From: Flammula alnicola
Lineage: Eukaryota > Basidiomycota > Agaricomycetes > Agaricales > Strophariaceae
DNA length: 62,887 nucleotides
Assembly: GCA_015499995.1 (NCBI GenBank)
Contig: JADNRV010000281.1
Location: 1-62,887, forward strand
Direction of reading: 5' to 3'
This document shows positions 54,829 through 62,887 of the stretch, piece after piece. Numbering within the stretch: position 1 is the first letter of the stretch; each line of letters opens with the position of its first letter. The translations under genes were made by a program, and so were the position numbers. The notes beneath the pieces were generated by a model. It saw only the letters and a list, made by a program, of their open reading frames with translations, ran no database searches and was not told the DNA's origin.

Positions 54829-56480
54829 CAGTACTAGTAAATGATAGTAAGCATCAAGGAATTTCCGGCAGGAACGGCAGAGGATAGTACGGACTTGCCC
54901 GATGTCGAGCAGCATATTTCTCACGAGTCAGTAGGAAGCGGCTCAAAATTGGCTCAAATGCATTTCTTTCCTTAGCTCTCACTCGTCGACAATTCTCTCA
55001 GGCAATCCATAGTACATACATCTGGCATTCAGGTATATTATATTTGGACCTATGGAATAGCCAGCCAGCATGAACGGTTCAAAATAAGTAGGTGGATTAT
55101 TCCCCATACATGATTGTGCTGACGCAGATGTATACCGAATTGACACTCACCATGGATTGAGGCCTTTATTTCCGTGTTTTTCGGTGTCGCAAGGCGAGTT
55201 TCAGTCCGGGTTTCTGCCCTTGAGCATCATGTTTTTCCGTTGACATCTTAATGCAGATTAAGGATTACGTTAGCTACCCATTAAGAAAGACCATCTCTCT
55301 CTATTTCTGTTTAAAATCCGGCTATAATCAAGGGAATGAGACCAACGTCAAGCAGACGGCACGCAGTGAGCCTGAGGCCGTCGTACTTCCTAACTATAGG
55401 CGGCGGGAAACAAGATCGTGCGTACCGACGCACTGCACAATCTGAAACACAACACACACCTTGATCTAGCAAAAATAAAAAGCGTGCGTGGCGTTGGTCG
55501 AACTTCTTTTTCGGAGGAATCGTAACGGCACTCACATCCCTGCACCATATAACTCGGCGTTGACGAGAAGTGGCAACAGGCACAAAACTAAGGCATTCTC
55601 ATTGACGCTGTGCATGAAACCCAATGGTATGTAGTCAAACACAATTGCCTATATACGTTAGTCGAGGATGGAAAGCTGCTGCGAACTTTTAGCGTACAGT
55701 ATGTGCTGTTGCGAAGATCTGTTTGATCGGCCGTATCGCGAATTTCGCGATACGAATCGTGCGCAAGTTCAAGTTGCACTCAGTACTATTAGGCATATGG
55801 ATATATTATTTATACCTTCCGAGTTACAAGTGTTCAGCATTATGGTTATGGTTATTTGGGAGCCAACTCACGTTTCGGGCTTCTTGGGAGGTAAAATTCC
55901 ATGTGTCGTGGTTCCGTTTCGAAGGAAGATTTCTATTTATTAGTACACATGACATTCGCAAAAGTATCATAGAAATTGTCGTAAAACTGGTCAGGTATCG
56001 CACTATAACAGACCCTCAGACAAGCCTTCCCCAATCGCAATCAGTTTTCCACGTTGTCCTCCTCCAATTTTCTCTCTGACTCGATGGACGAGCCGATTAG
56101 TGTCTGCGTCGCAGGGGAAGTCATTTACCTCTCGCGCTTTCGTGCCATGAGGTGCAACGTTTATTTACCTCAAGTCCCTAAATTTTAGTTTCCCTGCAAC
56201 AGGCTCGGCGATGTGAATAAATACCAGGCCCATGGCTCAAGGTAATTCATCGGGAAGAAATGTTATTGGTCAGTCGACAGTGTTGCATTGTGGGAATACT
56301 GATTGTTCAGGGTGATCGTCTTCCATTTTGAACAGGGACAGGTTGCGCGCATTCGTTTGGGGGTCTTTCCTCCTGCCTTCCTCAGTTTAGCCTTTCTCAA
56401 ATAAACACCCAGTTGCCATGCTTCAAAATCAACCCCAATTCCCTTCCCTAAACCCTCTCCCCCGTCCCGCCAGGCTTTTC
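54829..56480. other. Intergenic, nothing recognised
   Basis: Several short frames on both strands (for example 55723-56079) have no motif and no splice context. The right end is probably the F-box gene promoter. Confidence 0.4.
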
Positions 56481-56527
56481 GTGGCGATTCAGGCCGCGTA
56501 ATCGCTGGTCAAGTTATTGCCCAGCAG

Positions 56528-56587
56528 GTGAGACGGAGTCTAAGCCGCCCTTCTGGAATCATACTGACCATTTTTTTTCGCCTATAG
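56528..56587 (+). other. Putative 5' UTR intron of the F-box gene
   Basis: CAG|GTGAGA donor at 56528 and a CCTATAG acceptor ending at 56587 with a T-rich tract before it; 60 nt, like the coding introns of the window. It would place the F-box start codon (56673) in the second exon. Confidence 0.4.
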
Positions 56588-56672
56588 GACTACCCAGCAG
56601 GGAATTTCTTTCCAGCTGTGATTCTCCAAACACTTACAAGAAGCTCGTTGTACCTCAGCGCATTCGTCATCC

Positions 56673-58166
56673 ATGCCAACAACAGAAATTTCAGCGAGGC
56701 CGATGCCAGCTCCGCAACGCTCCTACATTTTCCCAGACACCGTACTCCGGCACATTCTTGCATTCTGTGGGATAAACGAGCCAGTGCGACTGCCACTGCA
56801 ATCTGATGATCCTCGAGTCTTTGCCCCCGTTTCGAAGCAGTGGCAAAATCTCATCCTAACTCCATCCTTTTGGGACCACATGGATTTCACGCCCGTCCCT
56901 CCTGAAAAGATATCGACACTACTTCGTCAGTTCGTTCTATGTCTCCACCGTAGCGGAAACAACTGCCTGGCACTCAATTTCGGTACTATGCTCTACGGCG
57001 GATGGGATTTCACAGTGATCGACTCAATCATTATTGCCAACGCTGAACGCATCAAAACCCTAACGTGTCCTCTATACGGACCACAAAGCATCGAAGCTTT
57101 CTTGAATATTGAAAGCGGACGCTTCCGGTCTCTGGAGACGGTCGATATTGGCTTCATGAACAGCGCGAACGTACGCCATTCATCGTTCACCATCGAACAG
57201 TGGTTAAACTTCACTGTATTCCGCTCCCTTCCAAATATCCGCGAAGTCACCTTGCGCCTCCTAAACGGCCTCCACCCCCTCGACCTTCATGCCCCTTGGG
57301 GACAGTTGACCAAGCTTGACATGGGAGCCACCGCCATGACGCCCGAACTCTTTATCAAGATTATACGGCAAGCGGCGTCTGTCAAATATGCCAGTTTTCA
57401 AATCAAATTCACTAAACCTGCCCATCCCCAGCTTCGACTCGCACCTAGCGAAGTTACGGTGAAGAAATTGGAAAGTTTGCAGCTCAGGCTCATCTCTCCG
57501 ACCCAGGACCCTCGCCTCTTCTTCCTCATTCGCTTCCCGAAGCTCAAAGACCTATGGATCGAAATGCGTGGTACTTTTCAGGACTGGGACATGGAGATAT
57601 ATACCAACATTCTTCGCCGCTCGACCAAGTCTCTGCGACGGCTATGGTTGTCTGACTTTCCAGGGCCAATATTCGACACGTCGCCAGAAAATGCGAGGTG
57701 GGTCGTCCCGAACAGACGACGCCCCGAAACATCTTATCGCGAGCTGGAGAAGTTCTTCGGCTTTATACGTAACATAAACAGCCTCCATTTGCCACTGGGT
57801 ATTCACATTCACGCACCAACAATCGAGAAGCTCGTCACGGGGGAGTTGCTTCCTCAGCTAACAACGCTCGAGTGCGGCTCCATAAACGGAAAGCATGTCC
57901 TATCCATGGTTAGAAGAAGGAATGAGCGAGTTCTGAGTCCCTCGCCGGTCCCTGGAGCCTCGTACTCGAACCATAAACGCGTCTACTCTTCTCCATGCGC
58001 ATCATTATCCTATCTCTACCTTGTGATTCCTCAATCAAGTTGTGGACCGGAGGAGGGACAAGATTTCAAGAATGAATTGAAAGTACTCAGGTCGCTTGGT
58101 GTCGATTGTGATATAGAACTCACGGATGTTCTGCCGCTCAAGATTGGTAGAGGGCCACAGGAATAG
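56673..58166 (+). CDS. F-box protein with leucine-rich repeats
   Basis: Intronless 497-aa frame. Residues 17-70 form an F-box-like helix set (YIFPDTVLRHIL, then VSKQWQNLILTPSFWDHMDF), which binds Skp1 in SCF ubiquitin ligases. From about residue 100 onward, irregular leucine-rich repeats follow (FRSLETVDIGF, SLPNIREVTLRLLNGL, VKKLESLQLRLI, FPKLKDLWIEM, KSLRRLWLSDF, LPQLTTLECGSING), the likely substrate-binding side. Such F-box/LRR proteins form large families in mushrooms. The ATG at 56673 was taken because it precedes the F-box directly. No lesion seen. Confidence 0.85.
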   Translation: MPTTEISARPMPAPQRSYIFPDTVLRHILAFCGINEPVRLPLQSDDPRVFAPVSKQWQNLILTPSFWDHMDFTPVPPEKISTLLRQFVLCLHRSGNNCLALNFGTMLYGGWDFTVIDSIIIANAERIKTLTCPLYGPQSIEAFLNIESGRFRSLETVDIGFMNSANVRHSSFTIEQWLNFTVFRSLPNIREVTLRLLNGLHPLDLHAPWGQLTKLDMGATAMTPELFIKIIRQAASVKYASFQIKFTKPAHPQLRLAPSEVTVKKLESLQLRLISPTQDPRLFFLIRFPKLKDLWIEMRGTFQDWDMEIYTNILRRSTKSLRRLWLSDFPGPIFDTSPENARWVVPNRRRPETSYRELEKFFGFIRNINSLHLPLGIHIHAPTIEKLVTGELLPQLTTLECGSINGKHVLSMVRRRNERVLSPSPVPGASYSNHKRVYSSPCASLSYLYLVIPQSSCGPEEGQDFKNELKVLRSLGVDCDIELTDVLPLKIGRGPQE

Positions 58167-58942
58167 TAGGATGAAATTTCAAAGCATATATAGACTGCTG
58201 GCTGTGCCAGAAATGTGTGGACTATTTCATATTGGCCCTTGAAATGGTAGAATGTCATCCACAGATCTGTATGCCCAATACAAGTGCCACTCATCAATAG
58301 TGGAAGTAAGAAAATGAGCGCGAGGAGCGCGTCCACGGCCGGAGCATGCCAATCAGCAATTGCGCTGTTGCGTTGCTGTTGCGGCTTATTCAATACGCCC
58401 ATCAATCTGAAATCTTATCCTACAAAATATGCATATAAATGTGGTTGCCTTTTGACAGAGAATAACGAAGTGCGCCCGTTGGATATAAGAGCTTAGAGAA
58501 CGGTCTAAAATATGCTCCGTAACATGGGGAGTGAGGATGAGCAGCAGACCAAAGGCTATGCTGCACGGCTCCCCGCTGTCACCTGCGCGTCCTGGGAAAG
58601 TTTTCACGTGGGTGTTCTTACCTAAGCCCTGTGATTCCTCTGCACACGGGCTGAGAATGTACAGGGAGAAACGAGATTTCGACTAGAAACTGGAGGTTCG
58701 CAGGTCCCTCGGGCTGCCACATAGAACTTAGAGTCCTGCAAATATTGCAGCTCCTGCTGCAACCTGTTGCCCCATTAGTCACCGATTATCGTGCGGTCCA
58801 CGTGCACAGGACGGATCAAAGTTATTGCTGTGTAAAATCATGCGCTGGAGATCAACGTCCGGGCCTAGACTCTTTGTCACCTCTCTCCTAAGTACCCGTT
58901 GGCAGGCGGTAACCGCTCGACACTCCTTTACTTCACTCCGTC
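58167..58942. other. Intergenic
   Basis: 3' flank of the F-box gene and upstream region of the small membrane-protein gene. Short frames only; nothing supported. Confidence 0.45.
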
Positions 58943-59255
58943 ATGGCCCTCGGTCCTGCAGCTGCAAAGTTCTTGCCGTATCTCAACTTTACCATTGCCA
59001 CCGCTGCTCTGGCGTTTCAAACGACAGTTCTCTATCCCTGGCACCATGAGCTGGATGATGCCTTTCAAAAGATGAAGGAAGAACAAGCACGGATGCTCCG
59101 GGAGTTTCACGAGCTGAAGATAAAGAGACTAGATGAACTAGAGCGGAAGGTTATAGGTGTAGAAATACGCCAGGATGCGGTATGCGTGATTCCCTCGCTT
59201 TTTCACCCCTTGAATTTTACATCAGTGTCTTTGCCAGGCCGAACGGACACGGTGA
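58943..59255 (+). CDS. Small membrane protein with coiled coil, unknown
   Basis: Exon 1 58943-59179 and exon 2 59238-59255 (GTATGC..CAG intron) give 84 aa. Residues about 9-30 (FLPYLNFTIATAALAFQTTV) form one transmembrane segment. The rest (DDAFQKMKEEQARMLREFHE to RLDELERKVIGVEIRQ) is a charged amphipathic coiled coil ending AAERTR. The layout recalls small mitochondrial inner-membrane or organelle proteins, but I cannot assign a family. The second exon codes for only five residues, so the model depends on that intron. Confidence 0.55.
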
Positions 59256-59351
59256 CGTGTAGAACAGCTGATACCTAGACATTAGTGGACCGCATTGTAG
59301 GTGAGAGAATGAGATGTATTTGTAACTAATAGACGTTCATAGAGTTAAAGA

Positions 59352-59850
59352 TTATAGATTATTGTTCCTCCTTCCCCTTGCATTCCCATCGCCTCTTCCC
59401 TTGTTATTACCCCAACCGCCCTGACTGGGATTGGCGTTGTTGATAAGGTTAGCGACGTGCGTCGGCTCTACAGCAGGTAAGTTCAGGTCCCTCCATTGGG
59501 TCTGACCGTGCTTAAACGGGCTATCAAATTCTGCATCCTCCGACGGTCAAGAAATCAACCAGGCTTCCTCCGGTGAGGGCGGGGCTGATTGACATTATTG
59601 TGGTCACTGGGCGCGACCCCAAATGGAAAGGGACGGACTGCCGCCCTGATGTCTTTCAGCTCGTTAAGCAAGTTCTCTGCCAGATTAGGCGCAACGAGAA
59701 GAATTTAGAGAAGAGAAAGGAGATCGAGGAGTTGTCCGCTGAGTGGGACCGTGTTCATGTCCTGCTCGAATTGCTGACGGTGCGCCTTCGTGTACTCAGT
59801 CCGAACTTGTTCCGGCAGAAGCTGTCCGCGACGTAGGGAAGGTCCGAGAG
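59352..59850 (-). pseudogene. Broken gene fragment, unknown family
   Basis: Minus-strand coding pieces: RGQLLPEQVRTEYTKAHRQQ, DMNTVPLSGQLLDLLSLL, a TAA, ILLVAPNLAENLLNELKDIR and FPFGVAPSDHNNVNQP; then in another frame SEDAEFDSPFKHGQTQWRDL, NLPAVEPTHVANLINNANPS and a Gly/Asn/Arg-rich tail ending RGRRNNNL at a TAA (59352-59354). One TAA, one TGA and at least one frame change make it a pseudogene. The Asn/Gly/Arg tail suggests an RNA-binding or Gag-like end, but no family is recognised. Confidence 0.45.
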
Positions 59851-60287
59851 GCAGTAACACTAGATGCAGATCAGTAACGTCTCGCTGTTCCTCACGATTG
59901 CTTCTGAACCAACGGACTGAGGTGAACAGGCCGAATGGTGGTATCTAACGGTGCAACTATCCATCTTAGCACAAGCGGTCGCTGTCGTTGGTCCTTGGCC
60001 TTCACGTTCCATTCAGCTTGCACGATCCTTTCCTTTCTCCCTCTCTCTACATTCGATCACCTTGTTTGTTTGAGCCGGATGACCAACGGCGAATCGAGCG
60101 ATGAATTCGTTCCGTAAGACCTGCGCCAAGGCTTAAACCCGGGACCGCGTTTACACCTGGTGTAGGGGCCTTGGAGAGGCCGTCAAACTTTAGTGGTTTA
60201 CTTGACTCACGATCGTGGTTGAACTTACCACGACTCATCTTTAGATCCAGGTTAGGTTGATCATTGGTTGTTACCGCGCTCTTAGCG
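59851..60287. other. Intergenic
   Basis: A minus frame at 60238-60047 (KPLKFDGLSKAPTPGVNAVP) has protein-like composition but no start context or splice support. Nothing else is seen. Confidence 0.35.
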
Positions 60288-60770
60288 ATGGGGGTACCGA
60301 TATCGCCATCGACACTTCCATTCTGTGAAAGAAGGCCAGAACAGGTGCGAATCTTATCTTATCTTGCATACGTTAGTTATGATTTAGATCGTCTTTGTCC
60401 CCAAGTATGCAATAGCGCCCCTCGAGAGGAAAGCAGGTCCGAAGCGCTCAAGCGGAAAGCTTTCTCCCAAGAACGAAACGAAGTTCAAAGACCGAAAGGA
60501 CGAATACGGCAAGGATGTACGATGCTCCAGGCGTGAGTCATGACGTCTGTTTTGGCTTTCTTGCTGAGCCCAGAATCGTTCATCAGCAGCAATGGAAATC
60601 CAAGAAGTATGCAGTTGGGGTGCTCTCAATGTCGCCCTTTGTTGGGACCGGACGACATTGCATGGATAAGGAAGACGAGAATGGATAGATCTAGCGCCAG
60701 AGAACATGATGCCAGATTCGAGGCATTAACCGGTCTGCAAGGAGAACGTAAAGACTATCTTCCCAGTTAA
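60288..60770 (+). CDS. Possible small spliced gene, unknown
   Basis: 60288-60344 (MGVPISPSTLPFCERRPEQ) joins across a 43-nt GTGCGA..TTTAG intron to 60388-60532 (IVFVPKYAIAPLERKAGPKR and a Lys/Asp-rich stretch), then after GTGAGT..CCCAG to 60574-60770, ending ERKDYLPS. A further coding-like piece (NAEFKLGDRDVGRKSDMKME) follows at about 60810-60898. Frames close for the first two junctions; the 3' part is uncertain and other splice choices exist. Basic and probably nuclear or RNA-associated, but no motif is recognised. Confidence 0.3.
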
Positions 60771-60899
60771 GTGCAGATTCCGCTCGATGCCAACAGCCTT
60801 ATCTCTTTGTACAGTGCGCCGCCGAATGCAGAGTTCAAACTTGGAGACAGAGATGTAGGGCGGAAATCGGACATGAAGATGGAAGGTTTCATAGAGTAG

Positions 60900-62460
60900 G
60901 ATATGCTTAGTGTCAACTATGGGAGAATTTGATGGAGTGCAGAGAAAAGAGACAAAGGAACGATTGGTTGTGGGATGGTCTCCCTCCTTGGATACGACGG
61001 CTTAAAAATTCCGTCCCACCGCCTTGGAGATGTTTAAATGTAAATCTGGGCGCCCCACAGCCAGATCCGAATACTTGATAGAGTTGTGTATGTTGAGATT
61101 CTGCGCTCCACTTCTTTTACTAGTACATAAAATAAAGGCTAGGCCTTAAGGTGCCTTTTTCATTCGATGCATTCTGAATCAAGAGCGTTGCATATAATGA
61201 AAACGGGAAGCATTTATTTATTGGATATACGAATGTATGCAACTCCACGTAAATTGCGCAGATACGACGGAGTTGGATTCCAGTTTCGCAATGCATTTTC
61301 TTGTTGGAACGACTATCTGACAATAATAATTCCACCATAGATCTCCCGGTGCCTTGGATTGAAGTTTTATATTTTAGGGAATGTGCTATCATAGACGATA
61401 CCTAATTTAGTTGTTCGCCGACTCGTATAGCTCCTCCGGGTTTCGAGGTTAGTCCAGCAAAGGCCAAAGCTCCATTGAGAATCACGCCGAATCTGTGCAG
61501 TCTTCCTACATTCCTACCTAACTCCCAACATCATTTAAAGCTGTTTAACCGATTCTCCGCTGCGACTTCTCACCTATGTAGAGGGCTAAATTTAAAAAAT
61601 TGGAGATGAGTCGACGAATTAGGATCCCAATTTGTCACGGAGTTTACATACCGCTCCAATATGGCTTGCCTGCCTGTGGTTATCGTGGTTAAGTAGCGGA
61701 GGGCCTAGAAATCGGCCAATCATGAAGACACTATATCTAGACATAGCCCTTTTAGAGAGTTCGTTCCTCGTTCCCTACAGCGTCGAATGGTGGTTTTTTT
61801 GCAGACGTTTTGGGGTTCTTTCGAAAACAGCATGAGATAGATAGAAAAAAACTCGAAGGCCGGATCGTCTCAGCGCCTTGAGCGCTTATAACCTGCTTCT
61901 TTTGTTGACCAAGTTATTTGGATCGTCGAAGGACCGATGGCGATCGAGAAAAAGAATCATCGAATGCGAGGAGTGGTAAGGAAAACACCCAGATAGTGAG
62001 TCATTCTTAGTCGTGCAAGTATCATTGACTCCTGCACGACTTGTCGTTCGAGAAAAATCTAGAAAGTACCATTAATAATTATTCGCAAGCCTGAACGCAG
62101 ACTCACGAGTGTCTTATACTAGTCTAAATCATGGTCTGTTCAGGATGCGTCTTTTTTGACCTGAGTTCGTAAGAATTCTGGATCAGGACAGGGGAGTGCC
62201 AAATGCGATGCAAAAGCTTGAGAAAAGCGGGATGAAGTTCCGGCATTTGGAACGATTTGTACAATTTCTGGAAGATATTGGCAATGTGTTCGATATATCT
62301 TACCGAGGACAAGTAAAAAAAGTGAGCGCGGAGACAAGACAGGAAGAGTAAGGTCGAGTCAAGGTAGGGAGCACAGCCACCTGATTTGTAAGTCCGACCG
62401 ATCTTATCGAAATTTTTGTTTAGCGTTGATGACCATCGATTCGACTTGCTCTCTACAACC
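60900..62460. other. Intergenic, upstream of the ABC-F gene
   Basis: No gene recognised. Short frames at 61120-61392 and 62124-62621 (minus) and 61632-61835 (plus) lack motifs and codon bias. The last 100 bp is the likely 5' leader of the ABC-F gene. Confidence 0.45.
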
Positions 62461-62887
62461 ATGCCTCCCTCCGCCTCAAAACAAAAACGCCTCGCAGAGA
62501 AAGCTGCAAAGAAGAGTGCTTCTATTGCCACCGGCGATGATTCACCTTCCAACTCCACCCCAGCAGGCTCGGTATACGGTGCAAGCACTCCGCTTACCAG
62601 TATGAGCGGTCTGAACAGCAAGGCGGGCAGTCAAGAAGATCTTCTATCCATGGCAAAACTGAACATGGCGACCGATAGGTATGTTTAACATCTGTTCCAC
62701 ATTCGATTTCATTAACACCTCAAACAGGAGCGCCGCAGGAGTGCTTGTTTCTGACGCCAAAGGTCGTGATATCAAAATCGACCAATATACCCTGTCTTTC
62801 CATGGACGTCTTCTCATTGAAGGCGCAGAGATTGCCCTGAACTATGGGCAGAGATATGGTCTTCTGGGCGAAAACGGTTCTGGAAAG
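62461..62887 (+). CDS. ARB1: ABC-F ATPase, ARB1/ABCF2-like, 5' part
   Basis: Exon 1 62461-62678 and exon 2 from 62728 (intron GTATGT..AACAG) run off the right edge. The N-terminus is basic and Ser rich (MPPSASKQKRLAEKAAKKSA), as in ABC-F proteins. Next come GVLVSDAKGRDIKIDQYTLS, FHGRLLIEGAEIALNYGQRY and the Walker A GLLGENGSGK at the window end. In yeast, Arb1 is an essential soluble ATPase that shuttles between nucleus and cytoplasm and acts in ribosome biogenesis. ABCF2 homologues share this SFHGR..L..NYGxRYGLLG block, which separates them from the related GCN20 group. Only about 126 residues of about 600 are visible. ATG 62461 chosen as the first ATG of the basic N-terminus. Confidence 0.85.

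Noticed and set aside
60090..60200. Possible tRNA-like segment with GGGACC/GGTTC-like words
   Set aside because: No cloverleaf with anticodon and matching arms could be drawn; no convincing tRNA anywhere in the window.

Overview
The window looks like a piece of a TE-rich agaricomycete (mushroom-forming Basidiomycota) chromosome. Evidence: short introns of about 45-65 nt with GT..AG ends, an element encoding a Plavaka-type transposase, a PIF/Harbinger element, a chromodomain Ty3/gypsy relic, HNH and Crinkler-like/kinase proteins of the kind common in Agaricomycetes, an F-box/LRR gene and a CBM1 protein. No tRNA, rRNA or CRISPR array was recognised. Families are named from remembered motifs only; no database was searched.

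Left part (1-38 kb) is almost entirely mobile and decayed DNA. 1-9.8 kb: a gag-like ORF with two zinc knuckles and an LTR, then a chromovirus pol (RT, RNase H, integrase, chromodomain) split by an inserted element (about 2512-7262), which is itself split by an intact-looking PIF/Harbinger transposon (4211-7195, 77-bp TIRs, TTA target duplication, two spliced genes). 10-22 kb: inverted repeats, a hAT-type MITE with a perfect 8-bp duplication, and a PHD-finger gene (minus strand, 13481-19315) killed by stop codons and by a 3.8-kb transposon (15297-19127). 22.7-24.9 kb: a GC-rich element with a 9-bp duplication. 26.4-26.8 kb: a second hAT-type MITE. 26.9-30.9 kb: a striking 4-kb foldback element whose 1.7-kb arms are built of tandem repeats. 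30.9-38.0 kb: a 7-kb Plavaka-like element carrying a nine-exon transposase, a small coiled-coil protein and a large opposite-strand gene of unknown function.

Right part (39-62.9 kb) is mostly ordinary genic DNA: an HNH protein and a divergently transcribed Crinkler-like/kinase protein sharing a 122-bp intergenic region; a truncated PCNA copy; a 73-aa secreted CBM1 protein; a multi-exon MFS transporter; an intronless PPR protein with a plant-like C-terminal DYW deaminase domain (49611-51302), the most remarkable gene here; decayed gene fragments; an F-box protein; a small membrane protein; two poorly resolved loci; and the start of an ABC-F ATPase gene (ARB1-like) running off the right edge.

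Several otherwise clean genes (Plavaka transposase, its opposite-strand neighbour, the kinase-like gene) each lack a single base where the reading frame should continue. That may be genuine recent decay or an assembly artefact. No gene in the left part forms a pathway; the genes there are explained by nested transposition.
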